Shown piece after piece: positions 38,401 to 47,600 of a stretch of DNA of 64,000 nt (positions are counted from its first letter, which is position 1; every line of letters begins with the position of its first letter). This DNA comes from Cardiocondyla obscurior (taxonomy: Eukaryota; Arthropoda; Insecta; Hymenoptera; Formicidae). Both the position numbers and the translations under genes were made by a program. The notes beneath the pieces were generated by a model. That model searched no databases. It had not been told where the DNA came from and saw only the letters and a list, made by a program, of their open reading frames with translations. Where the stretch lies: NCBI RefSeq assembly GCF_019399895.1, contig NW_027228824.1:1-64000 (forward strand), read 5' to 3'.

Positions 38401-38753
38401 AGTGGCCGAAGTCTGCCAATACAAGCAGTAATGTCTTCTAACCACTCTTCATACTCCTCTATAGAGCCTGGTGGCGGTAAGTACACTCCAATCACCGCCA
38501 CAGGTCCCCATCTCACGGCGACAAATCGGTCGCCATATTCTGTTGGCGCACAAGGTGGCGCGCCTTTCCACCATCTCCACGTGATGGCTACCGATCCTAG
38601 GCGACACCCCGCCCACAGCGGGTGGTTGGCGGGAACACGGTAGGGTTCGGAAATCACCCCTAAAGTACTGCCACTCTCCGCAAGCGTGTGTAGGAAAAGA
38701 TCCTGAGCTGCGCGGGAGTGGCATAAATTGGCCTGTATGCACTTCAAGGCCAT
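35427..38753 (-). CDS. TE6 ORF2: endonuclease-reverse transcriptase, intact (1108 aa)
   Basis: Starts at ATG 38753 (MALKCIQANLCHSRAAQDLF). The A of this ATG is the last base of the ORF1 stop, giving TAATG, the overlap reported to drive coupled translation in SART1. Endonuclease: SEPYRVPANHPLW, VAGDFNAWSVAWGS, SVIDLTWAT, HLSDHRYIMM. RT: NTAPGPDGL, SSFRPICLLDEAGKLLERI, AVFIDISNAFNTLPW, GVPQGSVLGPLFWN, YADD at about residue 661, VKYLGLFLDG. The CCHC motif (CFHCGVSRDDAQHTLERC) starts at about 951. The tail ends RRSSRLNS, shared with TE9. All catalytic blocks are present. Confidence 0.95.
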   Translation of the reverse strand: MALKCIQANLCHSRAAQDLFLHTLAESGSTLGVISEPYRVPANHPLWAGCRLGSVAITWRWWKGAPPCAPTEYGDRFVAVRWGPVAVIGVYLPPPGSIEEYEEWLEDITACIGRLRPLPILVAGDFNAWSVAWGSRQTNSRGRLLELWAAAQNLVLVNRGSVATCVRPQGESVIDLTWATPAAAGMVVRWEVASDLEHLSDHRYIMMELGPRAVLSSRVRKRPVEKRWAIRKLKEDAFKASLEVSCWSRDSWTQAAALDVQGESDWLEETVEMACNASMPKVQRNPRRSAYWWSENIAELRREANRHRRRVTRSRNNTARRTSALEDYKAARTALRVAIRKAKAEAWEGLVNDLNEDPWGLAYKIVTKKLRPPAPSVTETLDPGLIREIVGVLFPEAPSERRIEDLWFTQMLDLDDPEIPAIDEDEFLLAVKRGLKGNTAPGPDGLHKKVWALAIQTVGERLRSLFNKCLQEGVFPRQWKNANLVLLRKKGKEGDSPSSFRPICLLDEAGKLLERIIANRLIQHLSSVGPNLSPVQFGFREGLSTIDAILRLRSLSEEVISQGGVALAVFIDISNAFNTLPWETIKESLRRHKVPSYLQAMTDDYFKERYITYIDRDGRSCKRPLYRGVPQGSVLGPLFWNLGYNAVLNTALPPGCHLICYADDTLVLAGGSNWSEARIRAEIAVQAIFAAIKKAGLQAAPQKTEALWMYGKGKDPPKDGIYINTVMITPKPTVKYLGLFLDGRWAFREHFAATAGRVATCATSLRGILPNLGGPNAAARRLYANTVRAVAMYGAPVWASNLATNRGSRTLLERAFHSVMVRTARVYRTVSRAAAAVLASIPPLDLTAAEHLRVFEGLRKFEREHNVRPTLAVKNRMRRYSHAHTVREWRTRLRQQWVKEGGRVLEAFEPILEDWLASRRAPSFHAAQVLSGHGCFSVYLRRIGREETEVCFHCGVSRDDAQHTLERCSAWEQEREVLVGKVGQDLSLPALVQVLVDNEEAWKTFLTFCSQVMQQKEDAERQRRGQPTVTRPTVSPIVNSSRMASASSNAATSRVPVVLQGNQPTTGARRARRVGGRDGRKPPLLPGPSGDANQSVRRSSRLNSDTQR

Positions 38754-41602
38754 TAAGTCGTCTTCTTCTTATCCCCTTCCTCCGGGAGATTCCTACTCTG
38801 AGTCTTACTGTTGGAGGTGGACTGTATCTCTATCTCCATTGGTGATTCTTCAGTGTTTGAAGGTCGATTCCTTTGATTCACTGGGATACCTCTTTTCTTC
38901 CGGGTAGTACAAGATTTACTTCCCAGAACGTGGTCAGCTTTTCGACCTATGTCCGCACAGATCGGACACTTGGGCGCAGCCGAACATACTCGCGCGATAT
39001 GTTCCGGACTGCCACAGCGGTAGCATAGCCCGGATCTGTCTTTCGCGCTTGGACACTTCTCTCTCGTATGTCCTTGCTCAAGACATCTGAAGCATCTGAG
39101 CGGGCGGGCGTCAAGTAAGGCCACCTTAGCCTTGATCCATCCGACGCACAGGGAACCTTCCCTAACTACCAGCTTGGCTGCAGCTAATGGTAGTTTAAAC
39201 CATAAACTGCCCATGTTGTTGGACAGTTTTTTAATTTCTCCAACCTGTATTTCTTTGGGCTGACAATTGCCCTTACTAATAACGGCCTCGATAACCTCGT
39301 CCTTTGTAATTGAAGGCTCGAGGGGCCATACTCTTATCTCCGCTGTTGTAACAGGGCGCGATACCTTGACGCCTTCCTTGTTGATTAAAGCCTCTTTCAT
39401 GAGGCCGGCTAAAGCGTCGGCTTTACTGCTACTTTCAGACCCGGGAATCTGAATAAGTAAGGCGCCCGTTGCCGTGGTGCGCATGGTCACTTTGTCTTTG
39501 ATCCCCACCTCAGAGAGTTTGACTTTGGATCTCACTTCGGCCATTAACTTGTCGTAGCCTTCATTGGGACACGAAAGAACGATTGCCGAAGTACGCGGGA
39601 CTCTCCTTCTTGTTTTCTTCTTGTTCTGTCCCTTGGATCTGGATCTCGTTGCGCGCGTGTTGAGAGCACTTGCGCGTTTCTCCTTTCTCCTTTTTCTTCG
39701 CGTCAGTGGACGCAGAAGAAGATGGGGCCATAAGTCTCGGCGCTTCTGCGGTCTTCTTCTTAGCTGCTTTGCGCCCCACCACCTGAGTCCATTTCTCAGG
39801 GGGGCGCGCGGTGGTCGTCTCAGAAGGAATGTTTTCCTTCCGAGAAGAAGAGGCTTCATTACGCGTCGGCCTTTTCTCCGCAGTTATTGACTGTTTAACG
39901 ACAGTCGGTGGTGCGGACGAGGTAGAAGCCACAGGCTTCTGGCTTTTGGTCTTACCCCTCCGCGTTAGACTTTCTCCCCGAGTCCCCTCTCCGGGAACCG
40001 GGCGCTTCTTGGTGCCATCCACTTGGGTCGGTGTTCTTGAAGTGTTTTCCTGGGCCCCGGAAGAGGAGACCCGAGGGGCGAGCTGCTTTATTAGCGCAGC
40101 CCCCATTTCCTCCATCTGCTTTTGTACTGTTGTAGCAAAAGCAGAGAGTTTCGTGTCTATGAGACTCTCTATTGTCCTCGGAATTGCTTTTTTGCCGGGA
40201 GCAGAGCCAACAGATTTGGTTACGGCTCTCGGTTCGTCTTCAGGAAGGGTAAGGCGTTTACCCTGGATTGCCGGCCTAATTGCCGGCGGCCATTCTTCTC
40301 TAGGCGGCAGAATGTCGGATGGATTTGACATTTCCACCTCCATTACTTCTTCATCCGCTGGTTTCTCCCCGGCTGATGTGGGAAGTGGGGAGAAGACATC
40401 TTAGATGATTCGCGCACTCGCTGTAGTTCTTCACGAAGTTGACGAACCTCCAGTCTAAGTTGCTCCACCTCCTGATTTTCTTCGTCCCGTTGCGGCAGCG
40501 TCTTCTTTGTCAGGGCATCCGCATTCACCTCTATTTTAAGCGCGGCTTCTCTTAAAATTCGAACAAACCCGCCTTTCAGGTTGTTTGATTTTACCGCAAC
40601 CTCCTCTATCTTCTTCGTAGTCTGGAGTATCTCCGCTGCGATGGCTTGAATTGGCAAGCCAATTGACTCCTGCTCGAGTCTTTCTGCCATCTGCGAACGG
40701 CGCTTTCCCTTGAAATCGGAGGGGTCATAGCCTCCTTCCGCAATTTGTCTCATCGTTCGAATCTCTTCTTTAAGAGATTCCAACTCTCTCTCCTTTTCCT
40801 TTATTGCAAGGATGTGGACCCCTTTGCCTGTTACGATCGGGCGCCCACGCTTCTCTTCTTTCTTCTTAAACGGGTCGTCGTCAGAGGATGAATGATCTGC
40901 ACGTGCTATGACACGGCGTATTTTGATGTCCCTCTGATTACTTCGTCTCTTTCTGGATCTTTTAGACGCGCCCGAAGCTGTTGTACGCACAGAGGCGTCT
41001 GAGGCGTCGTCGGAGTTAATGCTGATAACGTCTGTTACAGCATCTTCATCTGGGTCTGCGGTGTTTGCAGTAAGTCGGCCTTCATCTTCTTCTGTGGCGG
41101 TGGTCAATCCTGTGTTAGCTGGCCTTGGTGGAGGTGAGCCCGCAATTGGTCTAACAGTGTGGAAAGAATCCGTCACACCGGAAAGCCTATCTAATTCCAC
41201 CACGGGCCCGCTCTTGGTCCTGCTTCTGGGCCCCGCTTTCTTAGCGTTGGCCTGTTTCACCACCTTCATGCTCACTAGACGCGGAAGTGTCAAAAATTCA
41301 CCGTCCGTATCAGTGAGTGCAGCGGGTCTTCTTGTGTCCCCTTCGGAGGAAGGAGAAATTTCGCCGCCATCTTCAAAACCGGATCTGCTTCCGTGGTCTT
41401 CTGCTTCAGATCCTTTTCCTCCGTGCGCCTTCTTCTTTGTCTTCGCAGACGCATTATCCACCAGCGCCCCTGCGGAGCAGACACTGGATTGCCCGTAGTA
41501 CGATGACGACATGGCAGGAGCCGGGACGGCACTCCCACCACGCCGGTCTCTGAGGGTCCGAATCCTCTGAGACGGTAGACCTTGCTGCTCTTTTGTCGTC
41601 AT
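38753..41602 (-). pseudogene. TE6 ORF1: gag-like protein with two frameshifts
   Basis: The start MTTKEQQG is at 41602, aligning with MKMSDQKKE of TE3. The first part (to about 40343) carries an acidic N-terminus, KRGRPIVTGKG near 40838-40849 and coiled coils. A one-base change around 40345-40400 leads to a second frame (39561-40343, starting MEVEMSNPSD). Another near 39690 leads to the third part (38753-39859), with the RRM-like block (TTATGALLIQIPGSE; VTTAEIRVWPLEP), zinc knuckles CFRCLEQGHTREKC, CYRCGSPEHIARVC and CX2CX8HX6C, and a PMEIEIQS tail ending in TAA at 38753-38755. Removing two indels would make it continuous; these could be real or sequencing errors. Confidence 0.9.
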
Positions 41603-42560
41603 AACCCATGAATTTCCTTGTGTTGATTTGGTTGGGGTTTTCTCCCTTAGGCCGATTGGGTGCCCGCCCTGTCGACTCCGACCTAGCCGCCTCCTTCTTC
41701 TTTCCAGCGACGCGCCACGAGCCCTGTGGCGGTCGAACCTCCTCGGGGTGACCGGCCCCGCCTCGGAATACGTCCGAGCGGCCCGGAACACCCCCTACGT
41801 CTTCCCTGGGGTGCCCAGCCTGAAGGCCGGAACACCCTACGCCCCCGGAGACCGTGGGGTCACACCCCCGGTGTGCAGCTCCGGTGCGTATACTCGTACC
41901 CGCCCCAGGAACGCACCACGTACGCCCCGGAAACGGGTAGAGGTAATCCCTAACCTCGGCTGCGGGAGCACCCGCGTGCAATGCCTCAGAAAGGGATCTT
42001 CTCCCCTTGAACGGGAGGCCCCTACCCAACCCCGGGTGGCATGGCGGGGAAACCAATTCCCCTGCGGCCCCAGCCGGCCGGGATTTGCATTCCGGGTTAC
42101 CTTCCCTTACCACCTTGGGGGAATAAAACCCACCCTCGGCGAAGTGGTCGCCGGGCTCAGGCACCTCGGGACCGCCAAGTCCCGTACCACAGATCTACAC
42201 CGTCCTAATAAAGGGACGGCCTCTGTGGCCCCTGAGGTTGCCAGGAGGAAGTCAGAAGACCTCCCCTCACGACCCTGACAAGCCGGGCGTTTGTATTCCG
42301 GGTCGCCATCCCTTACCACCTTGGGGGGAATAATACCCACCCTCTCGGCGAAGTGGTCGCCGGGCTCAGGAACCCTCGGGAACGCCAAGTCCCGAACCAC
42401 AGATCTACACCGTCCTAATAAAGGGACGGCCTCTGTGGCCCTGAGGGTGTACCTCCCGGCTCGAGTACGTGATGTACTCGGAGTGCAATGCCAGGAAGGT
42501 ACTGCGCTCTTAGTAGGATCGAACCTCCCCGCCGGCCCTCCCCGACTAAGTCCCAGGTAC
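41603..42560 (-). promoter_or_regulatory. TE6 ORF1-proximal leader with two tandem modules
   Basis: The part next to ORF1 (41603 to about 41825) differs clearly from the TE3 family. From about 41825 to 42450 it is nearly identical to it, including both 5' modules. Hairpins: CGCCAC/GTGGCG near 41713-41733 and CTCGGA/TCCGAG near 41761-41778. This suggests the leader was exchanged between families. Confidence 0.7.
42071..42447 (-). repeat. Two tandem 5' modules in TE6 leader
   Basis: Units at about 42071-42237 and 42277-42447, matching the TE3 units almost base for base, including the CCGTCC/GGACGG inner stem. Confidence 0.85.
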
Positions 42561-42630
42561 TGCCCCAGCGGATCGTTGATTCGATCCCTTAAGCCCCCTC
42601 ACCACGACAAGGTGGCGCACTACGAGGGGG
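42561..42630 (-). ncRNA. Internal HDV-like fold in TE6 leader (same as at the TE4 5' end)
   Basis: In element sense CCCCCTC (42630-42624) pairs with GAGGGGG (42600-42594). In TE4 and TE7 the same helix is CCCTCTC with GAGAGGG, so one pair changed from T-A to C-G on both strands. P3 (ACC/GGT), the TTGTCGT loop and P4 (GGATCG/CGATCC) are unchanged. Here the fold is internal: about 1.6 kb of leader precedes it. If active, cleavage would remove that upstream part. Confidence 0.45.
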
Positions 42631-44163
42631 AAATTGAGGTTGGGTGCAAGCACCCAGACACTCGTTGCCACCATACTACAGCGGCTCTACATCCCGTGCC
42701 CCCCCCAACTGCGCCGGGCCACTAATAACCGGCCTCCGAATTGATTATAGTGAGGGGGTGGACCCTCACTAGACGGACACCAAGAGTCCAAGGCGCGGTA
42801 TCCACTCTCGCCACGGCTCTTTTCAGAAGGGAACGGTAAACCGCCCAACCTTACGAGCCTGACACCCTCCGCGTGCGTTCGGGGGCGCGAGAGGGGGAGA
42901 CCCCAGGGGATACCCACATCGCTGAATCCCGACGATCACGGACACCGCGCCCCGGACTGATGGCCACGCCATTCCCGGAGATGCTTCGCCAAGTGCGAAC
43001 CACCCCCGGCCCGCCCACTTCCGATTTATTATACAGAGGGTAAGTGGACCTCTGTTCGACGTTTCATGTCCGAACTTATGCCCCCGCAAAGCGGCGTATC
43101 ACAGTCGGCCATGAACCGTCTCCTTCCCGTGTCCCGCCTCCGTGTTTTTATACGTGGGGAAGGCGAACCCAGTTTGCACATGTGACCTTCAGGTCCTCGG
43201 ACCGTCAGATCACATGCACCCTACCCGAAGTCTATGTCTGCGGAATTATTGAGGGGCAGACATAACCCCTACAGTGGACGGTTCGATGCCTCGCATTGCC
43301 AGCCTAACTCCCCCGAAGGGGCCGCCCGGCGCCGCGCGACATTAATGCGTCCTCCTACCCGGACCCCTTTCATGCAAGGGGTAAACTAATCCCTAGCCAT
43401 CCTCCGTTATTTATCCAGGGTGAGGATGGGACCCCTGTAGCGGTCTTAGTCCTCGGGCCAAAGGCCTTCGGCCAGTGTTCCGCTCGCGAGAAACGATGCC
43501 TGCGATTTAGGGAGCAGGCACGACTCCCTGAATTCGCTCTGGCCACTGGGCACTAGGCGAATAAGTACACGAACCCGAACGCGACGCGAAGTCTGCGGAT
43601 TATCGAGGGGCAGACTCGAACCCCCCTCTGGCTCCGCTCTATGGCCGTGGCTCATGTGGCGGAACCTCCTACCCGAAGAACTAACGCCCGATGGCTGACT
43701 CGGTGCACCCGGGATTCCCGAGTCATGCCTACGCCTACCCGAGGCTCCCTGCAAACGGGAGCCAAGCTACCTAAGCGGACAGGGCCGTGCCAGAAGCCGT
43801 CACGCTGCCAGGGCGCCGAAGCTCCCAGCCGACCCGTGCCCGAAGACAATTTACCCCGAGGGGTAAAATGTCACGGGTATAGACTTATAGCTTTGGGACT
43901 TACAGCTGCATGCAGCTACAAGTTCCTCCGCCACCAGTCCACCCGATGCAAGGGAGTGAAGCTCCCTCGCCAGCGCTCTAAGCGCCGCGTGGCAGTTTCA
44001 GCAGAGACAGTTTCGGCCAAGTCGTGCTTCGGCTTTAAGGACTAAAAGCCCCCGGCCATACTCCGAAGAGTACTTTGCCGTTACCTCCGCCACGACTTAT
44101 AACCTACTACTGCCTCCGATCCGCCGCCCGAAGTTCCACACCGGTGTGTGGACTTCGCCCGAA
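42631..44163 (-). other. TE6 distal leader: about 1.5 kb of non-coding, hairpin-rich sequence
   Basis: No supported ORF on either strand. The sequence is rich in short perfect stems, for example ATGTCTGC/GCAGACAT (about 43225-43262), AGTCTGC/GCAGACT (about 43590-43616), GACTCGG/CCGAGTC (about 43697-43724), GGCTCCC/GGGAGCC (about 43742-43762) and TTTACCCC/GGGGTAAA (43851-43868). CCCGAAG recurs at several stem borders. It is absent from TE7, which joins the flanking parts directly. It could be a structured leader (promoter, translation or packaging element) or an old insertion into the leader. Confidence 0.6.
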
Positions 44164-44262
44164 GCCAGAGCCCCGTCAGCCTCCGGGGGAGTACCCCGGA
44201 GTTACCGACTCTCACCACGAGGAGGTGGGGTTGGCGCGTGGGCCGGTGCCCTTCTGAGAGTC
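44164..44262 (-). ncRNA. HDV-like self-cleaving ribozyme at the exact TE6 5' end
   Basis: In element sense: P1 GACTCTC (44262-44256) with GAGAGTC (44213-44207), 7 bp; J1/2 of 20 nt with a possible GGGC/GCCC hairpin; P2 GCCA-A-CCCC (44235-44227) with GGGG-CTC-TGGC (44174-44164); P3 ACC/GGT closing loop L3 TCCTCGT (44223-44217); GG after P1 (44206-44205) able to pair with CC of L3 as P1.1; P4 CTCCGGGG/CCCCGGAG (8 bp); then G and CTGA (44179-44176), fitting the CNRA catalytic strand. Order, helix lengths and conserved positions all match the HDV-like family. Cleavage would occur just 5' of position 44262, exactly where telomeric GGTT ends. R2 and some other non-LTR elements use such ribozymes to release their RNA from upstream transcripts. 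Confidence 0.82.
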
Positions 44263-44281
44263 AACCTAACCTAACCTAACC
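44263..44281 (+). repeat. Telomeric (CCTAA)n array between TE6 and TE7
   Basis: Short array of four units (19 bp) from the TE6 ribozyme 5' end to the 19-nt T run of TE7. Confidence 0.96.
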
Positions 44282-44645
44282 TTTTTTTTTTTTTTTTTTT
44301 ACGACGGAAATGCACTCTTTACGCATCCCCCTTTCTCTGGGGGTATGTGGGGTCGGGTCTTATGGCTCGCTAGTCGAGGCCTGCCCACTACCCACTAAAA
44401 CCCGTCGGGGCTCTGACCCAGTGCGTTTTCCTTGAGGGGAGACCGAGGATGCACAGAAGTATAACTTCTCGGTCCCCTCCGCACTTGCATCTCGGCGGAT
44501 GCTTCTTCTTAGCGAGTTTGTTTTCTCGCTAGGGTCGCCTCTTACTCTACTCCTTGATTCGGAGGAGTTTATCTCCTTTTTGACTTCTCCGTGGAATGTC
44601 TATTACTTACGGGGAGGGGGATGTTGTTGTCCCTCCCCGACTGTG
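44282..44645 (-). promoter_or_regulatory. TE7 3' UTR
   Basis: As in TE3: a terminal stem CGACGG with CCGTCG (arms about 44302-44307 and 44402-44407), the CCCCC/GGGGG hairpin, and a second stem GGGGAGACCGAG/CTCGGTCCCC. Confidence 0.72.
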
Positions 44646-47600
44646 TCAACTTAGTGTCCTGGCCCTTGGTCTAGACGCCAAAGGGCTCAAGGACACGTTG
44701 TGAGTGCCCGGTTGGGCTGATGGCTGGGAAGAGGGAGGATTATTCCTCGGACTTCTTCCACCGATGGCCCGACTGGTGGGCGCTCTTGGGCGCGGTCTTG
44801 ATCTCAAGACCCGCGTACTCGCAGGTGGCGTTAATGCCTGGGCGGGAGTCATGCAGGAAGTTGTGGCCGAGGGTTGGCCAGTCCCACGATGATTGCCGCC
44901 CGCGTTGCTTCTTGATGGAGCGGACTGTGGATGCCGCTCTCTTTCCCTCTCTGCTTCTGTCTTGCGACGCATGACCGCACTGCAGAAGTCCATGAAGGCT
45001 CTCCAGACGTTGTCCTCGTACACCGCAAGCTCGATGATGGTAGGCAGGGATAAGTCCGGTCCCAACACGTTCCTCAAGACCTGCCTCTCCTCCGTCCATG
45101 CCGGGCACACTTCAAGAGTGTGCTGGGCGTCGTCAATACTGTCATCGCAATGATGACATGCTGTGGATGCCTCTTTCCCGATCCTATGTAGATAGGAGGA
45201 AAAGCATCCGTGGCCCGTGATTATTTGCGTCGTCCAGAAAGATGTGACGCCTTTCCAGCCGCAACGATCCACCCAGTCCTCCATGACTGGGAGGATGGCG
45301 GACAGCGTACGCTGGCCGAAGTTGTGAAGGCCGGTGAGTCTGTCCTTCCACTGGCCCACAGTTATGACTCTGTGTCGCCGGCGTAGACGTTTCTTCATCC
45401 CAGCTGTGGGCGTGATCCCCCTAGATTTGAGGATTTGTAGATCCTTGTATACTCGATGATACTCCGCAGCGGTGATGTCCACAGGTGGAAGGCCAGCCAG
45501 GAGTGCTGCTGCCGGGCGGGCAACGGTCCTATATGCCCGTGCGGTCCTGATAGCCACCTGATGAAAGGCAGCCTCCAAGTTCTTCTGACTCTTTTTGCAC
45601 GCCGCTAAGTCTTCGGCCCAGACAGGGGCGGCATATAGGGCGATTGAGCGAACGGTGTTCGCATATAAACGCCTCGCTGCGCTGCTTGGGCCTCCGATAT
45701 TTGGAAGAATCCCACGCAGAGAGGTGGACTTCTCCCTAACTCTCTCCCCAATTCTTTTAAAATGTGGGCCAAAAGACCATTTATGGTCTAAAATGAGGCC
45801 CAAGTACTTTAAGTTCTGGGCGATCTGGATTCTGGCCGCACCCACCAAGATTTGTGAAGAAGGTGGAGGCTGAGGACCACCGGTCTTTCCAGAAAACACA
45901 ATGGCCTCCGTCTTTTCGTGGGCCACGTAAAGGCCAAGCTTCTGAACGGAGCGGAGTACTGAACTGGCCGCTATCTCCCCTCTCGCTCTTGCTTCTGTCC
46001 AATCTCTTCCACCCGACAAGATGAGTGTGTCGTCCGCGTAACACACGACTTTGCTATGGGGAGGAAGTGCCGATGAGAAAACCGCGTCATATCCTATGTT
46101 CCAAAGGAAAGGGCCGAGGACCGAGCCCTGAGGTACGCCACGTTGTAGACTCCTTTCTTGTACTTTACCGTTATGATCGGTAAAAGTAAAGTACCTATTA
46201 TGTAGGTAACTTCCCAGTATATCCTTTAAGTATTGAGGGACCTGATGACGGCTAAGGGCCGCTCTGATGACTTCCCAGGGAAGGGAGTTGAACGCGTTTG
46301 AGACGTCTATGGATGTCGCGAGCACGACTCCCCCCTGGGAAGTGTGCTCCTCCGTAAAATTCCTCACCGCTGTGATGGCGTTCACCGTTGATATACCGGC
46401 TCTGAAGCCGAATTGGTTTCGGCTGAAGTTCGTACCTTCTTTCGAAAGATGCTGGACGAGGCGATTAACTATGATCCTCTCGAAGAGTTTTCCGGCCTCG
46501 TCCAGTAAACAAATTGGACGATATGCCGAAGGGGAGTCCTCAGGTTTGCCCTGTTTACGCAGCAGGACTAACTTCGCTTTTTTCCACGGAAGTGGAAAGG
46601 CGCCATGTCGTAGGCAGCTATTAAATAACTGGATTATTGGGCCTTGGATACTTTTCAAGGCTAACCTCCAAACAGCTTTAGTCAGGCCATCCGGGCCCGG
46701 CGCAGTATTTCCTCTAAGGCCTCTTTTGGCCGCATGGAGGAACTCTTCTTCAGTTATCTCGAGGGCTGCGTTCCAGTCCAGATCTGATGATTGAAGGTGG
46801 ACTCGGCCGTCTTCGCGGGTATCAGGAGGAAAGAGTTTTCCAATGACCTCTTTGAGAAACTGAGGGGCCAATACTTCCGTAATTGGAGGCGCCATCGGCC
46901 TAAGTTTCTTGCATACAATTTTGTACGCTCGACCCCATGGGTCGTCGTCTAAGGCTTCAATTAACTCTGTCCACGATTCTTCTTTGGCCTTACGAATGGC
47001 CGTCCGCAGTGTCTTCCTGGCTTCTTTGTAAGTCGCAAGGGCTTCGGCTCTTCTGTCTTGATTGTCACGGCTACGGGTGACCTTTCTACTAGTCCTAATG
47101 GCATCTCTTCGTAGCGCCGCTATTTGATCCGACCACCAGTATGCTGATCTTCGAAAACGATGCTTGACTCGCGGCATTGACATGTCACATGCTCGTGTGA
47201 CAGTTTCTGTGACCCATTGAAGCTGGATTTCAGGATCTTCCTCCTCTTGTGGCAAGTCACTGGCGAAAAGGGAAGCGGCGATGGAAGCCTGAAAAGCGTC
47301 CTCATCCAGTTTACGTACCGCCCATCTGCGCCCTTCTCGTGATCGATAAGACATCGATCTTAAAGGTGCTAAAGACACCAAGATGTACCGATGGTCGGAG
47401 AGGTGTTCCATGTCCTTAGACACCTTCCAACCAGACACTATGCGTGCTGCCGCCGGGGATGCCCACGACAAGTCGATGATCGACTCTCCCTGCGGGCGGA
47501 CACATGTGGACGTGTTGCCCCTGTTCAACAGGACTAAGTCCATACTTGCGGCCCAAGCCTCAACAAGGCGGCCTCTCGCGTTAGTTCGTGCCGAGCCCCA

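Larger units (their letters stand above)
34952..44262 (-). mobile_element. TE6: longest R1-clade SART-like element, ribozyme-capped 5' end, ORF2 intact
   Basis: A 9.3-kb element with poly(A) (T run 34952-34972), 3' UTR, intact ORF2 (35427-38753), ORF1 with two frameshifts (38753-41602) and a 2.66-kb leader ending at 44262 in a predicted HDV-like ribozyme. It has the most complete 5' end in the window. ORF2 and 3' UTR are closest to TE9; most of the leader is nearly identical to TE3/TE5/TE7, so it looks mosaic. Junction: GGTT|GACTCTC. Confidence 0.94.

Noticed and set aside
43180..43620. Possible tRNA or 5S-like genes in the distal TE6 leader
   Set aside because: T-loop-like strings and stems exist, but no complete cloverleaf or 5S-type arrangement could be drawn.
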